Notes: a model not told the origin generated them from the letters alone. A stretch of 64,000 nucleotides of DNA from Bdellovibrionia bacterium (GCA_030427805.1 JAUICP010000001.1:372001-436000); one strand, 5' to 3'. Counted from the stretch's first letter, positions 25,717 to 37,106 are shown. Program-made: numbers and translations.

Positions 25717-26322
25717 ATGAATTATAAAGTTTTAGTTGGTTTTATCGCAGCCCTTTTTATGAGTGCAGGCGCTTTTGCAAAAAGTGTAGACCTCTCTAAG
25801 AGTAAAGTGACTTGGATGGGATCAAAAGTCATAGGATCGAGTCACACGGGTCATATTAAAATCAAATCTGCTGACATTAAGTACAAAGACAATCAGCCAG
25901 CGTCGGCGACTGTAGTTATCGATATGGCTTCGATTACGAATACCGATTTGAAAGATAAAAAGTACAATCAAAAGCTCGTTGGTCACCTTAAGAGTGAAGA
26001 TTTCTTTAATGTTTCTAAGTTTAAAACATCAACTTTAAAGATAGACGAAATTCAAAAGGCATCTGATAAGTTTTACTTTTTAACAGGTAAGTTGACTATT
26101 ATGGGTGTGACTAAGGACGTGAAATTGAAGGCCGAGGTTGCTAAAGAAAATGCAAACATGCAGGTTGTAAATGTCGATTTCGATTTCGACCGCACCGATT
26201 TTGGAATTAAATATGGCTCGGGTTCTTTCTTCAAAGGGCTTGGAGACAAAATGATTTCTGATGAAGTGAAAATGCAGGTCCAACTCCATATCGACAGATC
26301 TAAAAACCTAGCGGCAAAGTAA
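25717..26322 (+). CDS. Periplasmic YceI-family lipocalin-like protein
   Basis: 201 residues with a Sec signal peptide (cut after AFA). The YceI barrel is seen in VTWMGSKVIGSSHTGHIKI, LKSEDFFNVSKFKTS and KLTIMGVTKDVKLKAEV, ending in DRTDFGIKYGSG. Family members bind isoprenoid quinone-like lipids in the periplasm; the exact role is unsettled. AAGGAG six bases before ATG. Monocistronic by appearance. Confidence 0.92.
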   Translation: MNYKVLVGFIAALFMSAGAFAKSVDLSKSKVTWMGSKVIGSSHTGHIKIKSADIKYKDNQPASATVVIDMASITNTDLKDKKYNQKLVGHLKSEDFFNVSKFKTSTLKIDEIQKASDKFYFLTGKLTIMGVTKDVKLKAEVAKENANMQVVNVDFDFDRTDFGIKYGSGSFFKGLGDKMISDEVKMQVQLHIDRSKNLAAK

Positions 26323-26346
26323 TGGGTTAAGAGCTTTATCGTTGCA

Positions 26347-26371
26347 TAGGGGCTCTTGGCTGGAGCCCCTA
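26347..26371 (+). other. Strong GC-rich hairpin after the yceI-like gene
   Basis: TAGGGGCTC and GAGCCCCTA form a perfect 9-bp stem with a 7-nt loop, 25 bp past the stop. It is followed by CCCCCC rather than T, so it is not a standard intrinsic terminator. It may stabilise the 3' end or mark a Rho-dependent end. Confidence 0.5.
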
Positions 26372-26479
26372 CCCCCCTTGGTGATTGATCCGGCTCATGC
26401 TCTGAAAGCCAAGATTCTCAACCCCTCTAGCCCTTTGTTTTAAATGTAAACTAAAAATTTCCTTTTAAATTCAGGCACT

Positions 26480-26506
26480 TATAATATTTCAAACGTTTGT
26501 TTAAAA
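26480..26506 (+). promoter_or_regulatory. -10 box and first operator of the RND operon
   Basis: TATAAT (26480-26485) is a perfect -10, with only a weak -35 candidate upstream (TTTCCT at 26458-26463). Directly after it, around 26487-26506, stands a copy of the CAAACGTTTG core (26490-26499) in a longer motif. It would cover the transcription start, an ideal place for a TetR-type repressor. Confidence 0.55.
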
Positions 26507-26538
26507 AATCCCTAGAATTAGAGTTAAACCTATGTCAT

Positions 26539-26558
26539 ATTCAAACAAACGTTTGAAT
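26539..26558 (+). promoter_or_regulatory. Second operator of the RND operon
   Basis: ATTCAAAC, four bases, GTTTGAAT: perfect 8-bp arms. Read on the minus strand it is ATTCAAACGTTTGTTTGAAT, which the first site matches at 17 of 20 positions, so the two sites are inverted copies of one motif. It lies in the 5' leader just before the ribosome site. Confidence 0.6.
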
Positions 26559-26578
26559 CACCCATTGGAGTGCCCTTA

Positions 26579-28111
26579 ATGAAAAGAGAAGTTCCTTCGA
26601 CCGAGTTGAGTAAGGAATCAGCTTGTAAGAGTGAGATGTTAGTTAATTCCTTCTATTTAATTGTACTATTTGTCGCCATCTTGATGTCGGTATCTGCTGC
26701 TCACGCGGTAGAAAAATTCCAGCTGTCTGAAAAGACATTAGAAGAGGCCGCAAAACAATCGAGTTACCAGATTTTAGAAATACAGGCGGCAAAGGACTCT
26801 GTACTTTTTCAAGATAGTTCACTCAATGAGCGCTACCAATGGAAATGGAATAATCAAGTTTCTCATACTAACTCTAACGAAAAATCAATTGCTTCTTTTG
26901 CACCGACATTTGGTCCCACATATCATTTTCAGACTGGTTTGCAGAAAAAGCTAAAGAAAGGTATCGATTTTCAAGTTGATCTATTCGTTGATCAACAATC
27001 GACAACCAATCAGTTTATAGATCAAGCAACAAGAACTGGGTATATTTTTGGATTTTCAATAGATCTCTGGAAAAATCTTTTTGGGAGACTTGATGAGGCA
27101 GAGACTAAAGATAGTTTACTTAATAAGCAAAAAATGAATATCGAGAGTGAAATTAATAAGGATCTCGTATTGATCGAGTTAAAGAAGCTTTACTGGTCTC
27201 TAGTTGCTAATGAAAGAAAGCTTCAGATCTCAAGACAGTTGCTACTGACATCGCAAAAACAGTTGAGTGATGCGCAAAAAAGAGGATCCCAATACATCGC
27301 AGATAAAGCAGAAATTGCTCGATATCGGGCACAGGTAAGTTCTCGCAAGTCTTCAATTAAGACCTTAGAGTACCAACGAGATCTTTTCATCCAGAGCCTA
27401 AAAACTGCTATTCCTGCTATGGCCGATAAGGACATTGAGTTGTCACCCATCAATTTCGATAAAACCTACGCCAAGGTATATCAGTGTGCTGAAAGAATTG
27501 GCCGCAATCCAAAGGTCCCCTGGGAAAGTACAAAAATCGATGAAATGATTGATCTGATTGAAAAGAGCTATAGCCAGAAGAAATTAATGAATTCACGTTA
27601 CTCGGATCTAGATATTAAGCTCGAGTCAAAGATCCAAAACTCGGGAGTGGATAAGGGTTATGAAAATTCCTTTGATGACTTTTCGAATAATGGACAGTTT
27701 GGATATCAAGTCGGTTTATCTATTTCTATGCCGCTTGGCTCAACTGCCGACCAATCTAAAGCCAAAAAGGAAAGTGCCGACTTTAATCGCTTTCAGTCGG
27801 AGAAAGCTCGTCTTATGGGGCAGGTTCAAGCCAAGCACTATCAGGTTATAAAAATGGTTAAGCTTTTAGAGGAGGCGGTAAAGAGTATTAGGAATAATAG
27901 TGACAACTTGGCTATCAGTATTAAATCCAGTCGCAACAAGTTAAGACAGGCCCGTATATCAATAAATGATTTACTTTCTGAGCAAGACGCATTTTTTAAT
28001 AGTAAGTTGAGCGAGATCGATACCATTTTACAGGTTATTCACACGTTACTCGACTACCACCAAACATTTACAGAAGATCAGTGTAATACAATTATGATTG
28101 GAGCCAGATAA
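26579..28111 (+). CDS. TolC-like outer membrane efflux protein
   Basis: Outer-membrane channel component. An N-terminal hydrophobic signal (about residues 24-45, ending AHA) is preceded by an unusually long polar stretch. The mature ~465 residues have long amphipathic helices (EISKQLLLTSQKQLSDAQKR-type) and a beta-rich GYQVGLSISMPLG segment typical of OEP-family proteins. ATG 26579 is chosen since TTGGAG lies eight bases upstream; GTG 26570 has none. Stop and next start overlap by one base, so it is coupled to the RND pump. Confidence 0.85.
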   Translation: MKREVPSTELSKESACKSEMLVNSFYLIVLFVAILMSVSAAHAVEKFQLSEKTLEEAAKQSSYQILEIQAAKDSVLFQDSSLNERYQWKWNNQVSHTNSNEKSIASFAPTFGPTYHFQTGLQKKLKKGIDFQVDLFVDQQSTTNQFIDQATRTGYIFGFSIDLWKNLFGRLDEAETKDSLLNKQKMNIESEINKDLVLIELKKLYWSLVANERKLQISRQLLLTSQKQLSDAQKRGSQYIADKAEIARYRAQVSSRKSSIKTLEYQRDLFIQSLKTAIPAMADKDIELSPINFDKTYAKVYQCAERIGRNPKVPWESTKIDEMIDLIEKSYSQKKLMNSRYSDLDIKLESKIQNSGVDKGYENSFDDFSNNGQFGYQVGLSISMPLGSTADQSKAKKESADFNRFQSEKARLMGQVQAKHYQVIKMVKLLEEAVKSIRNNSDNLAISIKSSRNKLRQARISINDLLSEQDAFFNSKLSEIDTILQVIHTLLDYHQTFTEDQCNTIMIGAR

Positions 28112-31100
28112 TGCTAAGTATAGCTGAATTTTTTCTAAATAATAAGAAGTTCACCCTTGTACTAATGCTTTTCGTTTCTCTATTTGGTCTTGGTGGCCTT
28201 ATTCAATTAAATGCGGAATCCTTTCCAGCAGTTGACTTTGCAATGGCTCAGGTCACAACTGTTTATGATGGTGCTTCTGCCAAGGTTGTTGAAAGTAAAA
28301 TTACAAAACCTATCGAAGACGAATTGAGAGGTGTGAGCGGAATAAAAGATGTTCGTTCTGTTTCGCAGTCTGGATTGAGTACGATCTTTATTCGAGGTGA
28401 TATCGATAATGTCGATGTTTCTAAATTGATGAACGATCTGCAGAGGGCAGTCGACAAGGCGAAACTACCAACTGATCTCGACGATCCGCCGACCTTTTTG
28501 GAGATCAAGTCAGAAGAATTTCCGGTGGCAGAAATTGCGATTGTCGGTGAGAATAATGAACGGTCTCGAGACATCGTTGCTAACTTACTTAAAGAAGAAA
28601 TTGAAGATGACAAGAATATTCTCAATGTAAGAGAGGTTGGATACAGAGAGCGAACCTTTGAAATATTACTTGATTCAAAGAAGATGGAGTTAGCTCACGT
28701 TGGAGTTAATGAGGTAGTCGCTGCCATTGAAGCGCGAAATGTTAATATTCCAGGTGGTCATCTCGAGCAAGACACCAGTCAAAAGCTTCTGAGAATAGAA
28801 GGTAAAGTTCACTCTGCTGAAGAGCTTAAAAATATTCTCATACGCTCCAATGCTTCGGGGCAGGCTATATATTTAAAAGATGTTGCTGATGTTTCTGATG
28901 GCCAAGAGGTGGCTCGCGTTTTTACGAGTTACAATGGGAAAAAGGCAACCCTTCTTATTGCCACAAAAAAAGGCGGAGCAGACACGATTGATCTTGTGAA
29001 AGGAATCGATGAAAAAATCAGTCGATTTCGTAGCAAGTACGCTGAAAACTACGACTTTGTCGTCTACAATAATGAGGCCCTCAAGGTTAAGAATCGCGTC
29101 GCTGTATTGGCAAGTAATGCAGTACAGGGACTAGCGCTAGTTATCGCATTTCTTCTAATTTTCCTTCCGGGAAAAATCGGAATTATGGCGAGTCTATCCC
29201 TTCCACTGGCTGTCATAGGCACGGTGGGGTTTATGCCGACTTTCGGTATGAATTTGGATGCCATAACAATTCTGGCCCTAGTCATAGCAATTGGGATGCT
29301 TGTGGATAACTCTGTGGTCATCTCGGAAAACTACTCGAGACTTCTTGGAGACGGTGAGGATCCGAGAAGCGCTATGATGAATTCGATAAAAACTTTGTGG
29401 CTACCTATTTCGATCACGGCTTTCACTACCATTGCAGCCTTTTTACCCATGTTAGTCACCAAGGGTATAATGGGACAATTTATTAAGTTCATTCCAATAA
29501 TCGTTTCAATTTCTCTACTACTGAGTTTAGCCGAATCCTTTTTCTTTTTGCCGACTCGACTGGAAGGAATTACTTCAAAGGCCAAGAAAAGAGAGAAAAA
29601 GGCAGACTGGTTCCAAAGAAAATTTATCCCAGCTTTTGAAAGCCTAATGTTAAAGGTTGTTAAGCATAGATATATAACCTTTGGTGCGTTTACCATCGTT
29701 TTGTTTGTATCTATTTTCATGATGACAGTTGGAAATAAGTTTATTCTTTTTCCTCCTGATCAAACTGAAATATACGCGGCGAGGGTAACAATGCCCAAAA
29801 GCAGTCGACTGACCGCTACGGAAGCTGAAATAGAGCGTTTATCCGACGAAATAGCTCGGGTTTTAAAAGGTAAAGTCAGTCATATTGTCGGTAGAGCTGG
29901 TGTTTCAAATATGGGCCCCAGTGACCCCAAAGCAAAAGAAAGCGATGATGTAGGAATTATTCTTATATACGTTAATGAGGACACAAAAGTAAATGTTCCT
30001 CATACTGAGGTATTGGCCTTACTCGAGACAGTAGATACTCAAAGCACCGAAGTTGAGTTCGAAGGAATGATTAATGGTCCTCCAGTAGGAGAGGCCGTCA
30101 ATGCAACTTTTCGCTCTAATGATGCCGATCAACTTGATCAAGTCATTCAAAAGATTACGCAAAAGCTCAAGGATACGGACGGACTAAAAAACGTTCAGGT
30201 TCAAGATGTTATCGGCGACCGGGAAGTCTATGTAAATATCGACTACCAGAAAGCTGATCGGCTCGGATTGAATGTTAATAATGTGGGTAACGCTATTCGC
30301 ACGGCAATTTCCGGAAAGATCGTGTCCGATGTTAATTTGAACAATAAAGAAGTAGACTTGTTTGTTCGATTTAAAGATGAGTATAGAACGGATATCGAGC
30401 GGCTCAAGAATTTGAAAGTGGTGGGCCGAAGTGGTTACCTAGTACCCCTTGCGGCTTTCGCCGACTTTAAAGAGCAAGAGGGAACTCCCCAAATTAAGCG
30501 GTACGATTACAAACGGTCTAGAACCGTTACAGCGGGAATTGATGATAAGGTCATTACATCCTTTGCTGCTAATCAGATACTATCTAACGAGTTCGAAAAA
30601 TTACAAAGAGAGTACAAGGGCGTTTCTTTAGTTTTTGGAGGCGAGGCGGAAAGCACAAATGAATCAATGGAGAGTTTGTTTAATGCTTTAGTTCTTTCGT
30701 TAATCGGAATATTTGCCCTATTAGTCTTTCTATTGAATTCGTTCCTTCGTCCAGCAATTATTATGTCGACCATTCCACTTGGGTTATTAGGTTTTTCCAT
30801 AGCATTTGCGCTTCATCAAAGGCCAATTAGTTTCTTAGCGCTCATTGGAGTTATTGGATTGGGCGGTATCATAGTGAACTCGGGAATTATTCTGATAACT
30901 TTCATTGAGGAACTGAAAGAAGAAACAAATTTGTCTCTCAATGAGGTATTAGCGAAAGCTTCGGGATTGCGCCTTCGTGCAGTTGTCGTAAGTTCCTTAA
31001 CCACAATTAGTGGGCTCTTACCAACAGCCTACGGGATTGGTGGATCCGATCCTATTCTTGTGCCAATGACTCTAGCCATGGCTTGGGGGTTAACAAGCGG

Positions 31101-31269
31101 AACTATTTTAACTTTGATTTGGGTGCCAGCTGCCTACGGTATTCTCGAGGATTTATCAAACTTGATGAAGAGGCTTTTAGGTAAAGGCGATAAAAGCGAA
31201 TTTAAATCGGGTAATGGTCTCAGTAGTGATCCTGGGAGAGAGATTAAACCAGCTGAAACGACTATGTAA
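28111..31269 (+). CDS. RND efflux pump permease
   Basis: Inner-membrane proton-driven exporter, 1052 residues, 12 TM with two large periplasmic loops. TM4 motif GMLVDNSVVISEN contains Asp399 at the AcrB Asp407 position, but the next residue is Asn rather than the second Asp; TM10 has GIIVNSGI instead of the AcrB Lys helix. This residue set occurs in a broad HAE-like subgroup. It is directly coupled to the TolC-like gene and followed 10 bp later by its TetR regulator. No periplasmic adaptor (HlyD/AcrA) is encoded in the operon. Substrates unknown: drugs, solvents or lipids. Confidence 0.93.
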   Translation: MLSIAEFFLNNKKFTLVLMLFVSLFGLGGLIQLNAESFPAVDFAMAQVTTVYDGASAKVVESKITKPIEDELRGVSGIKDVRSVSQSGLSTIFIRGDIDNVDVSKLMNDLQRAVDKAKLPTDLDDPPTFLEIKSEEFPVAEIAIVGENNERSRDIVANLLKEEIEDDKNILNVREVGYRERTFEILLDSKKMELAHVGVNEVVAAIEARNVNIPGGHLEQDTSQKLLRIEGKVHSAEELKNILIRSNASGQAIYLKDVADVSDGQEVARVFTSYNGKKATLLIATKKGGADTIDLVKGIDEKISRFRSKYAENYDFVVYNNEALKVKNRVAVLASNAVQGLALVIAFLLIFLPGKIGIMASLSLPLAVIGTVGFMPTFGMNLDAITILALVIAIGMLVDNSVVISENYSRLLGDGEDPRSAMMNSIKTLWLPISITAFTTIAAFLPMLVTKGIMGQFIKFIPIIVSISLLLSLAESFFFLPTRLEGITSKAKKREKKADWFQRKFIPAFESLMLKVVKHRYITFGAFTIVLFVSIFMMTVGNKFILFPPDQTEIYAARVTMPKSSRLTATEAEIERLSDEIARVLKGKVSHIVGRAGVSNMGPSDPKAKESDDVGIILIYVNEDTKVNVPHTEVLALLETVDTQSTEVEFEGMINGPPVGEAVNATFRSNDADQLDQVIQKITQKLKDTDGLKNVQVQDVIGDREVYVNIDYQKADRLGLNVNNVGNAIRTAISGKIVSDVNLNNKEVDLFVRFKDEYRTDIERLKNLKVVGRSGYLVPLAAFADFKEQEGTPQIKRYDYKRSRTVTAGIDDKVITSFAANQILSNEFEKLQREYKGVSLVFGGEAESTNESMESLFNALVLSLIGIFALLVFLLNSFLRPAIIMSTIPLGLLGFSIAFALHQRPISFLALIGVIGLGGIIVNSGIILITFIEELKEETNLSLNEVLAKASGLRLRAVVVSSLTTISGLLPTAYGIGGSDPILVPMTLAMAWGLTSGTILTLIWVPAAYGILEDLSNLMKRLLGKGDKSEFKSGNGLSSDPGREIKPAETTM

Positions 31270-31279
31270 GGGAGTGGCC

Positions 31280-31903
31280 ATGAATGCGATTGATACGAAA
31301 TCAAAAATTTTGATGGTTGCACAAGAGCTTTTTGGTGAAAAAGGTTTCGATGGAGCATCGGTTCGGGACATCGCTCAAAAAGCAGGAGTTAATATTGCTG
31401 CTATTAATTATCATTTTCAAAATAAAGAAAATCTCTATTTCAGTGTCATGCAAAGTGCCCATATCTGGTTGGCAGAAGAAATGAAAGCGATGTCTAGTCA
31501 ACAAAGCAGTACCTCAGAATATATTTGGAACTGCTTTTTGTTTCTTCATAAGAATTCTCGTGCCTTGCGTTCGGCTTTCATGATGATGCTCTCTGATTCA
31601 TTTCCAAAGATCGATGAAGAGCGCCACAAGGAGATGTTTGGTAACAAAGAAATGGGTCCTCCCGGTGGCGAATACTTATTTGAAGTTATCACAAAAGAGG
31701 TTGGTGAAGGGGTGTCAGTCGATTTGCGAAAATGGGCGGTCAAAACCTTGTTTTCAGACGTAATTCACTTTGCCCTAATTATGAGTGGAGAATATTGCAA
31801 GATTTGCTATTCTAATCACCCGGACTTTTCTTTAGAGAATCGAAAAAAGTCATTTGAAATGCACACAGAAGCTATTTTGAACTACCTCAAAGGAATGAAA
31901 TGA
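31280..31903 (+). CDS. TetR/AcrR-family transcriptional regulator
   Basis: 207-residue repressor. The N-terminal HTH is classic (ILMVAQELFGEKGFDGASVRDIAQKAGVNIAAINYHFQ pattern, Tyr-His-Phe recognition end). The C-terminal ligand domain resembles the CecR/YbiH group (MFGNKEMGPPGGEYLFEVI). ATG 31280 is used since AAGGGAG precedes it by five bases; the longer frame from 31214 lies within the end of the RND gene. The twin CAAACGTTTG sites before the operon are the likely targets. The next gene overlaps by four bases. Confidence 0.93.
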   Translation: MNAIDTKSKILMVAQELFGEKGFDGASVRDIAQKAGVNIAAINYHFQNKENLYFSVMQSAHIWLAEEMKAMSSQQSSTSEYIWNCFLFLHKNSRALRSAFMMMLSDSFPKIDEERHKEMFGNKEMGPPGGEYLFEVITKEVGEGVSVDLRKWAVKTLFSDVIHFALIMSGEYCKICYSNHPDFSLENRKKSFEMHTEAILNYLKGMK

Positions 31904-32604
31904 AGAAACCTAAGACCATTATAATTACCGGCGCTAATAGAGGAATAGGATTGCAAGCGGCAAAGGATTTAGCGGGTGATGGTCATATGATAATAATGAC
32001 CTCTAGAGACTTAGGAAAAGGGGTAGAAGCTTCAAAAGAAGTTCCGGGTGAACCTATTGTTCACCAACTTGATGTCACAGACCCTAAGAGCATTAAGGAT
32101 TTTGCCAAGTTTGTTGAAGAGGACGTGAATCGAATTGATGTCCTAATAAACAATGCAGGCTCTGTTTTTGATGATATGGCAGCGACAACAAATCGACCAC
32201 TCGATACCTCAATGGAGGTACTGAGAAAATCTTTTGATCTTAACTTTTTTGGTGTCTATGAACTAACGCAAAGCTTGTTACCGTTCTTTGACCCTGAGGG
32301 GCGTACTGATGTTATTAATATTTCATCTGGCATGGGTTCGTTAACTGATATGGGCGGTGGGGCACCTGCCTATCGTTTCTCAAAAGCAGCTCTTAATGCC
32401 TTCACTGTCTACCTTGGCAATAACATGAATTCAAAAAATCTATTTGTGAATTCAGTTTGTCCGGGATGGGTTCGCACTGATTTAGGGGGACCAAATGCGA
32501 GTCGAGATGTCAAAGATAGTACTCAGGCACTTCGGTACATAATTAATGAGGAGCCCGACCACAACAGTCAATTCTTGAGAGATAAAGAGATTATTGATTT
32601 CTAG
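31900..32604 (+). CDS. Short-chain dehydrogenase/reductase (carbonyl-reductase-like)
   Basis: NADPH-type SDR: TGANRGIG at the start, NNAG, catalytic Ser in ISSGMGS, and YRFSK active site. PGWVRTDLGGPNA is typical of carbonyl reductase/sepiapterin-type SDRs. 234 residues. ATGA overlap with the TetR gene puts it in the efflux operon, so it may reduce the reactive carbonyl or quinone compounds that the pump exports. That is inference from position. Confidence 0.88.
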   Translation: MKKPKTIIITGANRGIGLQAAKDLAGDGHMIIMTSRDLGKGVEASKEVPGEPIVHQLDVTDPKSIKDFAKFVEEDVNRIDVLINNAGSVFDDMAATTNRPLDTSMEVLRKSFDLNFFGVYELTQSLLPFFDPEGRTDVINISSGMGSLTDMGGGAPAYRFSKAALNAFTVYLGNNMNSKNLFVNSVCPGWVRTDLGGPNASRDVKDSTQALRYIINEEPDHNSQFLRDKEIIDF

Positions 32605-32691
32605 CTGACAAATTGCATTAAGACCTGGCCCTATAAGCTGTCTTGACAATATAGGAACAGATTTACAGACTTTAAAAAAACGGAGTTTGCG

Positions 32692-32898
32692 ATGAAGTTC
32701 TTATTATTATCTATTTTTTCCCTAACCTTAATTTCTGCTTGTGCGAGTAAACCTACTTATGATGAGGCCATGCTTGAGAAGTATCCTCAGTGCTACCACA
32801 TCAATATGAAAATTTATAACAAGTGTATTCGAGACAACGAAGCGGGGAAGAAAACCTCAGCTATGGAAATTGAAAATAGAGGCATTCCTATTCAATAA
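32692..32898 (+). CDS. Small lipoprotein
   Basis: 68 residues with a type II signal peptide and lipobox LISAC (Cys17), then a short mature part with two further Cys (QCYHINMKIYNKC) that could pair. CGGAG lies six bases before ATG. An imperfect promoter TTGACA (32643-32648) is upstream. No family recognised; likely a small envelope lipoprotein. Confidence 0.75.
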   Translation: MKFLLLSIFSLTLISACASKPTYDEAMLEKYPQCYHINMKIYNKCIRDNEAGKKTSAMEIENRGIPIQ

Positions 32899-32904
32899 AG
32901 TTTA

Positions 32905-32929
32905 GCCCACTATTATCTGAATAGTGGGC
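32905..32929. terminator. Bidirectional terminator hairpin
   Basis: GCCCACTATT and AATAGTGGGC form a perfect 10-bp stem with a 5-nt loop between two convergent genes (stops at 32898 and 32938). The T-tract is poor on both sides, so termination strength is uncertain. Confidence 0.6.
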
Positions 32930-32937
32930 ATTAACTT

Positions 32938-35193
<2,256 letters not shown>

Positions 35194-35285
35194 CTAAATG
35201 GCGGCGAAAATAAAGCTTTTATATGAAAGAGCTAGCTCATAAGTACCTGTAAATGCTAGCATTACTCAGAACATGGGAGGAAAAT

Positions 35286-35684
35286 TTGCGCGTTCGACAA
35301 ATTGCCTGGTTTGTAATTGCAGCTTTAATCCTAGTTTACGCTATTGGTTATCGGTCCGTCGATATTAAGAATAAGGTTGAGAAAGAGCCCTTAGAGTCCA
35401 ACTGCGAGGCTACTGCAAGGGAGCTAGCCTCAGAAGTGCTTAAAAGACTATTGGAAGAGTTCGCTATTCAGCCTGAGGCCCAAAAGTTGTACCTTGATGG
35501 TTATTCTGAGTATTTTTGTGCCTGCCTTAAAGATAAAAGTAAAGAAGGGGAATCTGAGTCTTTAGAAGAAAACCAGTCAGCAGAGTTAATAAGAGTGTGT
35601 TCCAGTGAGGCTGGAAAGCGAGCGGGCGAAATTGTGAGTGCGAACGCTCCTAAAACAGAAGGTTCATCGGATCAATCTAAATAG
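35286..35684 (+). CDS. Single-pass membrane protein, unknown function
   Basis: 132 residues from a TTG start with GGGAGG five bases upstream, preferred over an ATG at 35253 that lacks any ribosome site. N-terminal TM helix (IAWFVIAALILVYAIGY), then a periplasmic helical part with three Cys (one in SNCEAT, two in FCACLKD) and one more in RVCSSEAG, ending in a polar tail. No family recognised. It stands alone between the IDH gene and the convergent diheme lipoprotein. Confidence 0.6.
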   Translation: MRVRQIAWFVIAALILVYAIGYRSVDIKNKVEKEPLESNCEATARELASEVLKRLLEEFAIQPEAQKLYLDGYSEYFCACLKDKSKEGESESLEENQSAELIRVCSSEAGKRAGEIVSANAPKTEGSSDQSK

Positions 35685-35727
35685 CACTTGAGAAAATATA
35701 ACTGCGGTGAAGATCTCACCCGAAGCT

Positions 35728-36600
35728 TTAGAAGCCAGACTGAAGCTCATCAAGAACTTCTTTTTCCAGTTCCCACCAAGTTTTTAACTCGCGACAAGGA
35801 GATTGTTCAATAGCCGGAACGTCTGGAAGGTCTTTGCAAGTCCCATTTCGAAAATGAGGAAACAATGCCGCCGCAAAGAGAGGGGCCGCATAAAAAGTCT
35901 CCTTTTCGAGAGCGAGATATTGTTTTGCTTTTTCATATCTCTCTTGGTCGTTCCCCTTAAAGTATTGCGGAGCTTTTAAGAAGAATGAAAGTGCACCAGA
36001 AAGAATAGAATCTCGCCAATACTTTTGCCGTCCATGACATTTTTGACAACGCTGTTCGAGTTGTGGTGCGACTTCTTTGGTAAAATACTCTTGCGGATAA
36101 TCAAAATCTATTTGCGGCGGTCTTGGTTTTGGGTCTTCACCGGTATCGTCATTGTCAGTGGGCTGTTCTTCTCGACAAAGAATGATTTCATCGACAAGAG
36201 CGACTGTTGAGTCGAGGACTTCTGGCTTTTCACCACGACACTCTTCAGAGTTACAATGACCATTACTCGCTTGTTTGATTAACAGAGATGATTTTGGATC
36301 TCTGAAATTTATTATGGGTAAAACCCGACTTAGAGAAATTTTAGGGTCCTTCACTGCAAACATTGGTGTGCGGTCTCTACCATGGCAACGAAAGCAACTG
36401 TCGATTAACGCTGGGTGGATTTCTTTATTAAAAATATCTTTAGCACTTGTGCAGTCGGAATTCTTTAGATCAATATCAGGGGGAAGGTTTGAGAATGGAT
36501 CCTCAGGAATGGTTTGAGTGTGGTTCGGGTCCTGTGAATGAAAATTGGACCCGCAACCAACAAACAAGAATATGATTAAAAAGTATAAGTAAATTCTCAA
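35728..36600 (-). CDS. Lipoprotein with two c-type heme motifs
   Basis: 290 residues. Signal peptide with lipobox FVGC (Cys16) indicates a lipid-anchored periplasmic or surface protein. Two CxxCH sites are seen, CFRCH near residue 70 and CQKCH near residue 185, each in a HPALIDSCFRCHG / VAPQLEQRCQKCHG context, like planctomycete-type cytochrome (PSCyt1) modules. Other Cys (NGHCNSEEC, GTCKDLP, SPCREL) may form disulfides. TTG start; its ribosome site (AGAGGA) lies inside the last codons of dps, and the two genes abut with no gap. Electron carrier role likely; partner unknown. Confidence 0.75.
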   Translation of the reverse strand: MRIYLYFLIIFLFVGCGSNFHSQDPNHTQTIPEDPFSNLPPDIDLKNSDCTSAKDIFNKEIHPALIDSCFRCHGRDRTPMFAVKDPKISLSRVLPIINFRDPKSSLLIKQASNGHCNSEECRGEKPEVLDSTVALVDEIILCREEQPTDNDDTGEDPKPRPPQIDFDYPQEYFTKEVAPQLEQRCQKCHGRQKYWRDSILSGALSFFLKAPQYFKGNDQERYEKAKQYLALEKETFYAAPLFAAALFPHFRNGTCKDLPDVPAIEQSPCRELKTWWELEKEVLDELQSGF

Positions 36601-37071
36601 CTAGTCCTCTAAAAGCACTCTCAACATCCACGCTGTTTTTTCGTGGATTTCCATGCGGTCTGTAAGCAGGCCAGCAGTAACTTCGTCGTTAGCCTTTTCC
36701 ACGAGTGGGAAGCAAGATCGAGCTGTTTTTATAACTGTCTCGTGGGCAGTTACGAGATTTTGTATCATTTCTCTTGCTGTAGGAGTAGTTTCCTCTTCGA
36801 TAACAGATGTTAACTTTGAAAATTCTCTATAGCTGCCGGGAGCTTTCTGTCCAAGTGATCGAATTCTCTCAGCAATTACATCAACAGCTTGGGCAAGTTC
36901 AGTATACTGAGTTTCGAACATAGTATGTAAAGTTTGGAACATTGGACCTGTCACGTTCCAATGGTAATTATGAGTTTTCAAATACAGCGTATAACTATCG
37001 GCGAGGAGCTTAGATAAACCCTCCGTAATGGCCACACGATCATTTTCTGGGATACCAATATCGATCTTCAT
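36601..37071 (-). CDS. dps: Dps family ferritin-like DNA-binding/iron-storage protein
   Basis: Forms 12-mers that oxidise Fe(II) with H2O2 and protect DNA. 156 residues. The ferroxidase helix is seen as [21 protein letters not shown] with its His residues and the Asp/Glu of [18 protein letters not shown] six bases before ATG. A 12-bp palindrome lies 24 bp upstream. It is directly followed by the two-heme lipoprotein gene, an uncommon pairing. Confidence 0.94.
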   Translation of the reverse strand: MKIDIGIPENDRVAITEGLSKLLADSYTLYLKTHNYHWNVTGPMFQTLHTMFETQYTELAQAVDVIAERIRSLGQKAPGSYREFSKLTSVIEEETTPTAREMIQNLVTAHETVIKTARSCFPLVEKANDEVTAGLLTDRMEIHEKTAWMLRVLLED

Positions 37072-37094
37072 AAGAGACTCCTTTTAAGTAAATT

Positions 37095-37106
37095 AAAGTG
37101 CACTTT
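37095..37106. promoter_or_regulatory. 12-bp palindrome upstream of dps
   Basis: AAAGTGCACTTT is a perfect palindrome 24-35 bp before the dps ATG. It could be an operator in the 5' leader or near the promoter; it is short and may be chance. Confidence 0.3.

Noticed and set aside
26347-26371. Hairpin after the YceI gene called an intrinsic terminator
   Set aside because: It is followed by C6 and not by a T-run, so it was listed only as a hairpin.
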